Positions 55,602 through 64,000 of a stretch of 64,000 nt of DNA are shown here, piece after piece. Made by a program: the position numbers and the translations under genes. This stretch comes from Leptospira sp. GIMC2001 (GTDB taxonomy: Bacteria; Spirochaetota; Leptospiria; Leptospirales; Leptospiraceae), in the NCBI RefSeq assembly GCF_028462125.1, contig NZ_CP115468.1, forward strand, positions 3,527,559-3,591,558. Reading direction: 5' to 3'. The stretch's first letter is position 1; each line of letters starts with the position of its first letter. Under the pieces are notes generated by a model, which saw only the letters and a list, made by a program, of their open reading frames with translations, ran no database searches and was not told where the DNA came from.

Positions 55602-56624
55602 ATGAAATTATCAGAACTAGCAAAGACTCTTAATCTACCTTTCCAAGGCGACGCCAACTACCCAATTAACTCTGTTGGAGACTTAGAACATACAAGTCCA
55701 GCTGATCCCAATTCAATCTATTTTGTCTCATCGAAAAAATATTTAAATAAATTTGAAAAGGCGCAAAAAGCAAAGGTCGTTCTTACAATTGACTCTCTCA
55801 AAGATCAATACGCAAATGCAATCATAGCTCCAGACAAAGATACAAAAGTTTCCTTTATACAATTGCTTGGTCTATTCGAAAAGAAACCTGTATATAAACA
55901 ACAAATCTCTCCCAAAGCAAGTGTTGCTGATACTGCAAAAATTGGAAAGAATGTAACCATCATGGATTTTGCCGTGATTATGGATGATGTAGAGATCGGT
56001 GATAATTGTGTGATTTTCCCACATGTTGTTATTGAAGATCGAGCGAAAATCGGAGCAAATACTGTAATCAAAGGTGGGGTGCAAATCTGCTATGAATGCG
56101 TGATCGGATCCAACAATTTGATTCATGGTAATACTGTGATTGGTGCGGATGGATTCGGTTTCCATGATGCCAACGGCATTCGCTATAAAATTCCTCAGAT
56201 TGGGAATGTGATCATTGGTGATCATGTCGAAATCGGTGCAGGTTGTACTATAGATCGAGCGGCCATTGAATCAACAACTATCGGTAATTATACGAAACTA
56301 GACGACCAAGTTCATATTGGACACAACTGTCGATTGGGTAACTATATTTACCTTGCAGGTACGGCAGGACTAGCAGGATCAGTAACTGCAGAAGACTATG
56401 TTATTGTTGGCGGCCAAGCAGCTGTAGCAGAGCACCTAACACTCAAGAAAGGTAGTATCGTTATGGGACTTACAGGTCAGACAAGTGATGCTGAGGCAAA
56501 AACTGCTTATTTTGGAATTCCTGGTAGACCAGCCATTGAGATGCATCGAATCCACAATGCGATGTCTTCACTTCCTGAAATGGTTCGCGAATGGAAAAAG
56601 GCTAAGAAAAATGAATCCGAATAA
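55602..56624 (+). CDS. lpxD: UDP-3-O-acylglucosamine N-acyltransferase LpxD
   Basis: Adds the N-linked acyl chain in lipid A synthesis. The 340-aa protein has the N-terminal uridine-binding domain ([20 protein letters not shown]) and a left-handed beta-helix of hexapeptide repeats ([20 protein letters not shown] onward), the segment [19 protein letters not shown] and the catalytic histidine region HIGHNC, then the C-terminal helices ([20 protein letters not shown]). It sits alone, without lpxA, lpxB or fabZ nearby. Confidence 0.95.
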   Translation: MKLSELAKTLNLPFQGDANYPINSVGDLEHTSPADPNSIYFVSSKKYLNKFEKAQKAKVVLTIDSLKDQYANAIIAPDKDTKVSFIQLLGLFEKKPVYKQQISPKASVADTAKIGKNVTIMDFAVIMDDVEIGDNCVIFPHVVIEDRAKIGANTVIKGGVQICYECVIGSNNLIHGNTVIGADGFGFHDANGIRYKIPQIGNVIIGDHVEIGAGCTIDRAAIESTTIGNYTKLDDQVHIGHNCRLGNYIYLAGTAGLAGSVTAEDYVIVGGQAAVAEHLTLKKGSIVMGLTGQTSDAEAKTAYFGIPGRPAIEMHRIHNAMSSLPEMVREWKKAKKNESE

Positions 56625-56633
56625 TTCTTTATT

Positions 56634-57263
56634 CTAATATCCTAAAGTTGCGATTTCCATTGTTTTAAAATTCAATATAATAATAAATTTAAGAATTCCT
56701 GTATTCTTAGAATTAGTATAATAATGATGTTCACCTTGGAAATGATACCACTTCTCCATTCCTTTTTCTTCTTCTCGTATAAATTCCAATTCGGAATCTG
56801 TATGAATATAAGTTTGGATGATCTGGGAACGAATTAAAAAACGAAGAATGAATGCAGGCTCCATGATTCCAAGATCTCGAGCCTGCCCAATAATGATTTT
56901 TTCCGATGAACCTAATTTTGTAGCATCCACTCGCACTAAATCAGAAAAAAATCTTCTGTCCACAATCACTTTTCTTTCCTTTTCACTCCTATAAAGAATT
57001 GGTTTATTTTCAAATAACATTTCATTAGATTGAATCAATCCAGTATAACTACTATTTGGTTGTGCAGATTGTACAATTTTTGACTTCTCTTCCTCTTCCC
57101 AGGAGTTTGTAAAGCCTGCCCAAGGATTTTCGGATCGATCTGATAGAATTTTCCAGGACTTCATAGGAACTGAACTCCGCGTTACATTTGTATGGCAAGA
57201 AAGCATCGCAATAAGAGATGCAAGGATAAAAATAATCCCTAAACAAAATTTTAAATTTGTCAT
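56634..57263 (-). CDS. Hypothetical lipoprotein
   Basis: A ~209-aa lipoprotein with signal CLGIIFILASLIAMLSC; the lipobox is AMLSC. ATG 57263 has AAGGA upstream and is preferred over the longer frame to 57311. The mature part has no recognised domain; it contains a small beta-rich core (EKGMEKWYHFQGEHHYYTNS). It converges on lpxD with 9 bp between stops. Confidence 0.72.
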   Translation of the reverse strand: MTNLKFCLGIIFILASLIAMLSCHTNVTRSSVPMKSWKILSDRSENPWAGFTNSWEEEEKSKIVQSAQPNSSYTGLIQSNEMLFENKPILYRSEKERKVIVDRRFFSDLVRVDATKLGSSEKIIIGQARDLGIMEPAFILRFLIRSQIIQTYIHTDSELEFIREEEKGMEKWYHFQGEHHYYTNSKNTGILKFIIILNFKTMEIATLGY

Positions 57264-57387
57264 GAAGAATTCCTTATCCAAATACAAAATTTCGAATCTC
57301 TTGCCTTTCATATTCTTGAATTTGCAATATCTTACAGTTTGAACAAAGATAATTCACATTGCTATTTTATTCGCTTCATCCATATAT

Positions 57388-57753
57388 CTATCCGTTGCGA
57401 AGGATTTTTTCCATTTTCTTGCCTTTCGCAAGTTCATCTACAAGCTTATCCATATATCGAATTTTCTTAGTCAGTGGATTTTCTAGCTCTTCAATTCTAT
57501 ATCCACAAATTACACCAGTAATTAGATTTGCATTCGGATTGAGTTTTGCCTTCTTGAAAAATTCCTCAAAACTAACTCCCTTATTAACCAGGGCTTTTAT
57601 TGCTTTCTCATCAAAGCCGGTTAACCATTTAATAACATGATTCAATTCTTCAACTGTCCTTCCCTTTCTTTCAACCTTTGTTATATAAAGGGGATACACT
57701 GTTGCAAAGCTCATTTTAGCCATTCGTTCATTGTGTTCGGGAGTCACTTTCAT
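57388..57753 (-). CDS. DUF2200-family protein
   Basis: A 121-aa small protein of the DUF2200 family: MSFATVYPLYITKVERKGRT, then VIKWLTGFDEKAIKALVNKG, and VICGYRIEELENPLTKKIRY near the end. The function of the family is not established. Start ATG 57753 gives the usual short N-terminal lead before the conserved block. Confidence 0.88.
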   Translation of the reverse strand: MKVTPEHNERMAKMSFATVYPLYITKVERKGRTVEELNHVIKWLTGFDEKAIKALVNKGVSFEEFFKKAKLNPNANLITGVICGYRIEELENPLTKKIRYMDKLVDELAKGKKMEKILRNG

Positions 57754-57861
57754 ATAATTAGTTTTATAAAAATCGACTAAAGTTCAATTAAAAATTTATT
57801 GCTAATCATATATATATTGAATTTGCATTTACCAAACTTGACCTTTCAATAAGTTCAATCA

Positions 57862-59070
57862 ATGTCTTTAGAATTTATTGAGAAAACGATCCACGAGCGT
57901 GAATGGAAAAATGAGAAAATATTGTCCTGGTTCCGATTTTCCGCATCCAGTCTATTCACTCTTTTTGATTTTCTAGCCTATTTTAATATAGTGCAATTCA
58001 CTGCAGTACCTGCCAATCGTATAACCATTTTATTAGATTTTGGATTATTAATTTTTGCACTAACCGCACTTTTCATTTTGAAAAGAAATACCTATCTTCC
58101 CAATTTTAAATTTGCAATGATTTTTGCAGATTATTGCATTATATTTCTTATGTTTAACTTTGATACTACAGTACCACTGCAAGGAAGCAGTGGGCTATAT
58201 ACGATTTTCCTTTCTGCAATTTACATTTACTTGCTCAATTTATTGCGCTACTCTCAGAAAGGAACAATCTTTGCGATCTTCACCGCAATTATTTTTTTCG
58301 AAGGTAATCGTTTTTTGTTTATCTCCGAAGATACTGAAGGTTTAATTCCGATGCTACGTGTTGCATTGAGTATTATTCTCTTCTTGGGATATGCAATTAC
58401 AAAAGCTAATTATGAAATGATTCAAGAAATTGGTACAAAAAAAATTATGGAGAGGTATCTCTCTTCTGAACTGGTTGGGAACTTGGATAAAGGAAAAATA
58501 GAAGAAATTGGATTAGGAAAGATTCAAAATCTAACAGTACTTTTTTCTGATATTCGTGGATTCACTACTCTAACGGAAAAATTACAGCCGAATGAAACTG
58601 TTCAATTCTTAAATCAATATCTTTCCATAATGACTGATCAAATCCTCACAGAAAAAGGTATGATAGATAAATTTATTGGTGATGCAATTTTTGCAACATT
58701 TGGACTGCAGGATTCTCCTAATAGATCTTTGAACGCTATTCAAGCTGCAATAAAAATACAAAAATCCCTTTCTAAACTCTCTCATCCGATTGAAATAGGA
58801 ATCGGAATACACAATGGAGATGTCATACTAGGAAATATTGGCTCGGAAAAAAGATTCGATTATACAGCGATCGGCGACACAGTGAATTTAACATCACGTA
58901 TAGAAAGTCTTACAAAACTTTATAAATGTAAAATTCTTGTTTCTGAATTTATAATTGCTGATCTTGCCGAAAATAATTTCAATTTAAATTTTGTTTATCG
59001 AGAGATCGATAGAGTTAGAGTCAAAGGTAAACTAGAACCTATTACTATTTTTGAAATTTGTTATGAATAG
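57862..59070 (+). CDS. Membrane class III adenylate cyclase
   Basis: A 402-aa protein with six helices (residues ~25-190) and a C-terminal class III cyclase domain. Metal-binding aspartates are in VLFSDIRGFTTL and IDKFIGDAIFATFG; the purine-selecting lysine (KFIGD) and aspartate (FDYTAIGDTVNLTSR) fit ATP, so cAMP is the likely product. The transition-state Asn/Arg are in GDTVNLTSR. Many Leptospira-type genomes carry several such cyclases. Single gene. Confidence 0.92.
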   Translation: MSLEFIEKTIHEREWKNEKILSWFRFSASSLFTLFDFLAYFNIVQFTAVPANRITILLDFGLLIFALTALFILKRNTYLPNFKFAMIFADYCIIFLMFNFDTTVPLQGSSGLYTIFLSAIYIYLLNLLRYSQKGTIFAIFTAIIFFEGNRFLFISEDTEGLIPMLRVALSIILFLGYAITKANYEMIQEIGTKKIMERYLSSELVGNLDKGKIEEIGLGKIQNLTVLFSDIRGFTTLTEKLQPNETVQFLNQYLSIMTDQILTEKGMIDKFIGDAIFATFGLQDSPNRSLNAIQAAIKIQKSLSKLSHPIEIGIGIHNGDVILGNIGSEKRFDYTAIGDTVNLTSRIESLTKLYKCKILVSEFIIADLAENNFNLNFVYREIDRVRVKGKLEPITIFEICYE

Positions 59071-59214
59071 ATTTATTTACTTTGAATTCATAATCATACA
59101 AGAAAAAATATAGACAAATAAAACCCAGGAAGCGAAGTTCATCTCACAATCTTTTCAACAATAAATGTTCAGTTGATATGAGATTTTATTTCAGAAGTTG
59201 GTTACAATAATTTT

Positions 59215-60570
59215 ATGGAAACAGAAAATCAGAAAAAAGAAATTCAAATCCTTGTCTTTGACTATATACGAGATCTTTTCCAAATCAAGCTTGGCACCGA
59301 TCAGAAGGGAACGATTGAGTACATTACGTCCGCTGCTGAATTCAAGGGAATTTCCGTTTGGACATTGATTTTCGCAATATTTATCGCATCTATTGGATTG
59401 AATACCAACTCGACTGCTGTCATAATTGGTGCCATGTTGATCTCTCCTTTAATGGGTCCGATCATGGGCATTGGTCTATCACTTGGAATCTACGACTTTG
59501 ATTTACTTAAAAAGTCATTTAGAAATTTCCTAGTAATGACTGTGATAAGCATTTGTACTTCTACTTTATATTTTTTTATTTCACCTTTGACTGAAGCTGA
59601 CTCTGAACTCCTTGCAAGAACGTATCCGACAATCTATGATGTTCTGATTGCTTTATTTGGAGGATTGACAGGGATAGTTGCATCTTCTCGTAAGAATAGA
59701 ATGTCAAATGCAATACCTGGTGTTGCAATTGCAACTGCCTTGATGCCACCTCTTTGTACTGCTGGATTTGGAATTGCAAATGGGAATCCAAAATACTTTG
59801 CTGGTGCTCTATATCTTTATATTATAAATAGCGTATTTATCTGCGTATCTACTTGGTTTATTGTGAGCTATCTTGGATTTCGTAGTGTTGAATATGTGAA
59901 TCAAGAGACTAAGAAAAGAATCCAGAAATATATTTATATAATATCTTTTACCATCATAATTCCCAGTATTTATATGGCTTATGATGTGATCTCACAATCC
60001 AATTTTCGAAAGAATGCGAATCAATTTATCCAAAGCAATTTCAATTTACCAAAAACAAAAATTCTCACGACCAATATAGTTCGCAATCCGAGAAATAAAT
60101 CGATCGATGTCACATTGATTGGAGAACCTATTTCAGAAGAGTTGATAGGTCATATTAAGTCGAAACTTTCTCAATATGGTTTGGAAGATGTTGAGTTGAA
60201 TATTATTCAAAACTCTGATTCAGAGAAATTATCTAAAGCTATGAACGTAAATCGCAATGAAGTTCTAGACAATCTCAAAACAAAAGATGAGAAGATACGA
60301 TATTTGGAAGCTGAATTGAGTAATATGAAAGATACTGAGAAAATGATTCCCAAGGTTGCAAAAGAGATCAATATCTTATTTCCAGAAATTGAATCTATAT
60401 CCTTCGGAGATCTACTCGTTCAGAGCACTGATAATTTCTCCAATCAGAAATCTGTAAGCATTCTTATTAAATGGAAGAACAAAGTGGCTGATATCCAGAT
60501 AAAAAGAGTCGAGTTGTATCTTAAATCCAGGCTGAACCTTGAAGACCTCACCGTTCATAATGAATTTTAG
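59215..60570 (+). CDS. DUF389-family membrane protein
   Basis: A 451-aa protein of the DUF389 family. The conserved membrane part is ASIGLNTNSTAVIIGAMLIS followed by PLMGPIMGIGLSLGIYDFDL, and GVAIATALMPPLCTAGFGIA. A long cytoplasmic or outer C-terminal region with coiled-coil character (LKTKDEKIRYLEAELSNMKD) follows. The role of the family is unknown. Ends at a bidirectional terminator. Confidence 0.9.
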   Translation: METENQKKEIQILVFDYIRDLFQIKLGTDQKGTIEYITSAAEFKGISVWTLIFAIFIASIGLNTNSTAVIIGAMLISPLMGPIMGIGLSLGIYDFDLLKKSFRNFLVMTVISICTSTLYFFISPLTEADSELLARTYPTIYDVLIALFGGLTGIVASSRKNRMSNAIPGVAIATALMPPLCTAGFGIANGNPKYFAGALYLYIINSVFICVSTWFIVSYLGFRSVEYVNQETKKRIQKYIYIISFTIIIPSIYMAYDVISQSNFRKNANQFIQSNFNLPKTKILTTNIVRNPRNKSIDVTLIGEPISEELIGHIKSKLSQYGLEDVELNIIQNSDSEKLSKAMNVNRNEVLDNLKTKDEKIRYLEAELSNMKDTEKMIPKVAKEINILFPEIESISFGDLLVQSTDNFSNQKSVSILIKWKNKVADIQIKRVELYLKSRLNLEDLTVHNEF

Positions 60571-60585
60571 TTTAAGAGAATAATC

Positions 60586-60611
60586 CTAGTATAGATTTAT
60601 TTCTATACTAG
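60586..60611. terminator. Bidirectional terminator between convergent genes
   Basis: CTAGTATAGA (60586-60595) and TCTATACTAG (60602-60611) form a perfect 10-bp stem with a 6-nt loop, between the stops of the DUF389 gene and the convergent CoA-transferase-family gene. Confidence 0.85.
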
Positions 60612-60620
60612 ATGATAATT

Positions 60621-61814
60621 TTAAATTACTCTTTCTTTCTTTAGATTCTCCAATTCATCATTGGAATAACCTAACTTAGAATAGATGTCGTTGTTGTGTT
60701 CTCCATGCTCCGGAGGATGCAATCTGTAGTTTGTAGGTGTTCCAAGTAAATGAAAAGGCGATCCAAATTGCAAAATTCTGCCATAACGAGGATGTTCCAC
60801 TTCCAATATCATTCCGCGGTCACGTAGATGTGGATCTGCGACAACTTCTTCTAAATTTCGAATCGGAGTAAGACAAGAATCTTCGTTTTGAAATATTGGA
60901 TTCAAATCATCTAGCGTTTTAGATCCAAAAAATTCAGTTAATTTACTTTCGATCGATTTCAAATTTTCTTCACTTATGGGCAGAGCATCCAAAATATGGT
61001 TTAGTCCTGCTTGGCGAAGAAATGTTTTAAAAAACATATCTTCAAGTGCACCTAACGCAACATGACGATTGTCCTGAGTTTTATAAATATTGTAATTCGG
61101 TAATTTTCCTGAAAGGACTGCATTTCCTGGTTCGGGAACTTTTTTCTCAGCAGAAAATATTCCAGCGTACAATGATAGGAATTGTAGACTTCCGTCCATC
61201 ATTGAAATGTCGATTCTTTGCCCCTTACCAGTTTTCTCCCGACTGTACAATGCTGCAAGAATTGCCGAGAGAGCCGTTAATGTTCCGCCACCCACATCAG
61301 CAAGTTGATACCCGCCAAGAACAGGATTCGAACCTGACTGATGAAGAAGTCCAGCTAATGCCAGATAGTTGGAATCATGTCCAGCATAGTCTACGTATTT
61401 TCCAGAAATTCCATATCCAGATATTCCACAATAAATCAACTTTGGGAATTTTTCCTTCAGCACATCATACCCAATTCCCATCTTGTCCATACCATCAGGA
61501 CGAAAGCCTTCCAATAGAATATCAGCATCTTCTAATAATTTAAATAGAATTTCTTTTGCTTGAGGTCGCTTAAAATTTAGCGTGATTGCTTTCTTATTTC
61601 GATTGAGCATCATGAACAAACCTGGCACACCTAACTCAGATTTGTACATTACTCTTGACGCATCGGCCGCTCTTGGATTCTCAATCTTTATAACATCGGC
61701 ACCCATATCACCAAGATGCATTGAGCAGAGTGGCCCAGGCAAAAGAAGACTGAGATCCAGAACTTTGATTCCTTTAAGTGGCCCACTCGCTTGTTTTTCT
61801 AATTCAATTTTCAT
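60621..61814 (-). CDS. CaiB/BaiF family enzyme, alpha-methylacyl-CoA racemase-like
   Basis: A 397-aa family III CoA-transferase-fold enzyme. GPLKGIKVLDLSLLLPGPLC and KIENPRAAD begin the CoA-binding part. AGHDSNYLALAG (H146, D147) and LADVGGGTL (D173) match the His/Asp pair that serves proton transfer in alpha-methylacyl-CoA racemases (H126 and D156 of the mycobacterial enzyme, from memory), so racemisation of 2-methylacyl-CoA is more likely than CoA transfer. Start ATG 61814. No pathway neighbours are present. Confidence 0.86.
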   Translation of the reverse strand: MKIELEKQASGPLKGIKVLDLSLLLPGPLCSMHLGDMGADVIKIENPRAADASRVMYKSELGVPGLFMMLNRNKKAITLNFKRPQAKEILFKLLEDADILLEGFRPDGMDKMGIGYDVLKEKFPKLIYCGISGYGISGKYVDYAGHDSNYLALAGLLHQSGSNPVLGGYQLADVGGGTLTALSAILAALYSREKTGKGQRIDISMMDGSLQFLSLYAGIFSAEKKVPEPGNAVLSGKLPNYNIYKTQDNRHVALGALEDMFFKTFLRQAGLNHILDALPISEENLKSIESKLTEFFGSKTLDDLNPIFQNEDSCLTPIRNLEEVVADPHLRDRGMILEVEHPRYGRILQFGSPFHLLGTPTNYRLHPPEHGEHNNDIYSKLGYSNDELENLKKERVI

Positions 61815-61837
61815 ACTTGCAACCTTAAGTTTTTAAT

Positions 61838-62279
61838 ATTCCCTTCCATTTTTCCAAGAATTTCTCTGTATTCTATACATTCAAACCATGATGACCTAAT
61901 TCTTCTCATGCGAAAATGATTGAAAATGGAAGATGCTTTTCAATAAATGTGATTGATCCTAGCTGGGGGCTTAAGCCCCACTCTATAGCCCACCCTGGAA
62001 CATCCTCAACTAAACCATGATCTCTGCTCTAACCTAGGCATCCTCAACACGACCTTGATCTACGTCTACCCTAGCCTGAACCAGATCTCCATCTGATCCG
62101 TCCTTCCATAACACAGCTCCGATCGCGACTCTATTTGAACTATCTCCATTCCAGTAAATATATTCTCTTCATCCAAATACAAATGGAAATTTAGATTCTT
62201 AGCTTTAAAGATCGTAGAATCTTGGTATTCAAAATTATTTCCTATAGATTTAGTTCAGTCTATACTATCCTGAATAAAA
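61838..62279. other. Non-coding gap with a GC-richer patch, palindrome and short tandem repeat
   Basis: No gene is seen in these ~440 bp. 61966-61979 is the perfect palindrome GGGGCTTAAGCCCC, without a T-run. 62001-62038 and 62039-62076 are imperfect tandem copies (about 29 of 38 bases alike), each starting CATCCTCAAC and ending near CCTAG. The patch 61960-62120 is clearly richer in G+C than the flanks. It may be remnant or imported DNA. Confidence 0.6.
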
Positions 62280-64000
62280 TCAATTCACATAGCCTTGTTT
62301 TTTAAGAATATCCATTGCCTCTGATCCGAGATTTTCTTGGATAATAGGACTCTGGAATCCACTTCCATTTCTCCAGATTTGGATTCGGAAATCTTTCGAT
62401 AGTGATGGCGGTCCAGAAATTGCGCGAAAGAAATTATCACATTCTAAATCAACGCAATCACCAGGATTCAAATCATAAGTTCCCACTCCCCAATCATACT
62501 TACTTGCTTGAATCCCATCAATATTTATTTTAAATTGAGGAAAGGAAACATCTGGATAAACATGAAAATTCCATTCAACAATTTCGTTTTCATTTAAGTC
62601 AAACTGGAATTGGTTGAAACCTTTGACAATTGGAATTTTGCTTACTGATTGGAGAGTTGTTTTTGTAGCTTGATTGTAAGAACGGATGATTCCAGCGTTC
62701 AGTAGTACCTTAAATTCTATTTTCGATCTTTTATCACCTTTGGGCCGATGGATTCTAATAGTATAATAAGAATTAGGTGGAACTGTATCGTTCAATATTT
62801 TCTTTAGTTTTGAATATTCTGAATCGATGGGAATAGAATTACTTTGCTTCAAAATGTAAGGATTGTGTTCTTCTGGATCTTGTTTTGTATTGTAGAGAAA
62901 TTCTCTCTCTTCTCCTACATTTCCCTGCCAGAATCCAAGCCTATGAAATCTATATGATTTCTTCATAAGCTTCCAATCTCCGACCTCGACTGCTTGAGTT
63001 GCCCTAGTCTCACCGTAGTATTCTCTTTCTGAAGTTTCTCTTCCAGCGAGCATGGACTGTATCGCAACTCCACGCAAATCATGCGCTGAATCAATACCCA
63101 ACTCTTCTAGAATTGTAGGCAAAATATCAATTGAGCGAGTCATTTTTCCAACTTTCAATCCATGCAATTTCGCATAATTTGAATTAGCTGGGAATTTAAT
63201 TATAAGTGGAACATGAATATCTTCTCTAAACAAACTTTGTCCATGTCCGAACAAAGTGTTCGTTCCGGTAAAAGGAGAAATCTCATGAAATGGATCCATT
63301 ACTTCACCATGATCGGACGTTATAATAAGCATCGTTTGATCCCACCTGCCCGATGATTTTAATTCAGACAGTATTTTCCCCAACTCCGCATCAACAAAAG
63401 CAACTTCACCAAGATAATCAATTTTTCTTCCGTCTATTGCCTTCAGTTCCTTTTCTGGAATAATCACTTGAGATCGATATTTTTCTGGAGGAGTGTATGG
63501 CTTATGCGGATCATTATAATTCAAAAACAAAAATCTAGGAATTGGAAGCTTCTTCGTGTTTTTTAAATAAGATAAAGATTCTTGTGTTATTCTAATTGTG
63601 TCTTCTCCCGACCTTGAGTAATCGTGAAGCGACTGGAAACCATAATCGGCTCCAATTTTTCGATGCTCACTGAGAAAAGGATTATTGCCAATCATCTGAG
63701 TCATATAACCTTTTGAGCCAACTAACAGAGGTAATGGAATAAGATCAGAATTGTACAAATTGTCCGTCTCATCCGATCCAACAGGATAATCCCAGAAATT
63801 CAAAAAATTTTCTGAGGCATATCGTCCCGTAAAGAATATTGAAGTAGATGGTCTAGTCCAGGCAGCATTCACAAAATGTTTATCAAATGAAATGGAGTCT
63901 GATCTTAAGGAATCCAAATTGGGTGTCACAGAATATTGACCTAAAACATCATGTCTCAACGAATCAATTACAACAAAAATAACATCAACCTTTTCAATGG
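62280..64000 (-). CDS. Sulfatase-fold (alkaline phosphatase superfamily) enzyme, 5' end beyond window
   Basis: The frame is open to the right edge and upstream codons read VDVIFVVIDSLRHDVLGQYS, the metal-binding start of sulfatase-type enzymes; TTG 63959 is internal. Further marks are GRYASENFLNFW, FLNYNDPHKPYTPPEKY, MLIITSDHGEVM (Asp/His ligands) and TNTLFGHGQSLFREDIHVPL. The nucleophile segment is WTRPSTSIFFTG: a Thr stands where sulfatases carry the Cys or Ser turned into formylglycine (CxPxR), so a phospho-transfer or phosphodiesterase activity is possible. A C-terminal beta-rich extension (after ~410) is added. Cytoplasmic or periplasmic location cannot be told without the N-terminus. 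Confidence 0.88.
   Translation of the reverse strand, partial: IEKVDVIFVVIDSLRHDVLGQYSVTPNLDSLRSDSISFDKHFVNAAWTRPSTSIFFTGRYASENFLNFWDYPVGSDETDNLYNSDLIPLPLLVGSKGYMTQMIGNNPFLSEHRKIGADYGFQSLHDYSRSGEDTIRITQESLSYLKNTKKLPIPRFLFLNYNDPHKPYTPPEKYRSQVIIPEKELKAIDGRKIDYLGEVAFVDAELGKILSELKSSGRWDQTMLIITSDHGEVMDPFHEISPFTGTNTLFGHGQSLFREDIHVPLIIKFPANSNYAKLHGLKVGKMTRSIDILPTILEELGIDSAHDLRGVAIQSMLAGRETSEREYYGETRATQAVEVGDWKLMKKSYRFHRLGFWQGNVGEEREFLYNTKQDPEEHNPYILKQSNSIPIDSEYSKLKKILNDTVPPNSYYTIRIHRPKGDKRSKIEFKVLLNAGIIRSYNQATKTTLQSVSKIPIVKGFNQFQFDLNENEIVEWNFHVYPDVSFPQFKINIDGIQASKYDWGVGTYDLNPGDCVDLECDNFFRAISGPPSLSKDFRIQIWRNGSGFQSPIIQENLGSEAMDILKKQGYVN

Noticed and set aside
61966..61979. GGGGCTTAAGCCCC as a terminator
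   Set aside because: It has no loop and no T-run on either side, and the neighbouring gene ends or starts are not next to it.

Overview
The window is AT-rich DNA from a diderm bacterium. It most likely belongs to a spirochaete of the Leptospira group. The evidence is the many small lipoproteins with relaxed (spirochaete-style) lipoboxes, LpxD, OmpA and TonB outer-membrane genes, large 7TM-DISM histidine kinases, a membrane class III cyclase, a SpoIIE/PP2C phosphatase and frequent TTG starts. This placement comes from protein character, not from a database match. No rRNA or tRNA gene was recognised.

Positions 1-7400 hold a type II-B-like CRISPR-Cas locus: the 3' part of cas9, then cas1, cas2 and cas4, a tracrRNA, and an array of 43 repeats and 42 spacers. 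The repeat ends in CAACTGAAAC, as the Francisella novicida II-B repeat does. A degenerate antisense copy of the repeat lies at 4194-4230, followed on the minus strand by hairpins and a U7 run, which marks the tracrRNA. A strong minus-strand terminator (4279-4327) separates the array from the tracrRNA, so both read leftward, against the cas genes. cas4 is split by a 1378-bp IS256-family element with a clean 9-bp target duplication; removing the element and one duplication restores the cas4 frame exactly.

Positions 7500-12730 carry a small unknown gene, an MscS channel gene that seems to start at AUA, a histidine kinase/LuxR-type regulator pair, an ankyrin protein and an RhlE-like helicase. Positions 12800-19240 are a choline-to-glycine-betaine cluster on the minus strand: a sodium/choline symporter strikingly like animal CHT1, an unknown membrane protein, BetB and BetA, with an alpha/beta-hydrolase lipoprotein downstream.

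Positions 19460-24820 hold an M14-like lipoprotein, a TrhA/hemolysin III protein, a WG-repeat lipoprotein and exported unknowns. Positions 24880-34050 form a haem-uptake locus. hmuTUVS plus a DUF418 gene read leftward. A lipoprotein, a HmuY-like haem-binding lipoprotein and a TonB receptor read rightward. Two near-identical Fur-like palindromes lie in the divergent promoter region. Receptor and HmuY would take haem at the surface, HmuT-HmuUV would import it and HmuS would handle it in the cytoplasm.

Positions 34157-46705 contain a hybrid histidine kinase, an ArsR regulator with three AHSA1/SRPBCC proteins, GyrI-like and DoxX proteins, a MATE exporter, small exported proteins, a second 7TM-DISM kinase, a PP2C phosphatase and a thioesterase. 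Positions 46980-64000 are mostly housekeeping and envelope genes: rsmD, a tiny zinc ribbon, TPR proteins, sufE, a serine hydrolase, an NhaP2-like antiporter, a PD40-OmpA protein, lpxD, a class III cyclase, DUF389, an AMACR-like CoA-transferase-family enzyme, a GC-richer non-coding patch and a sulfatase-fold enzyme cut by the right edge.
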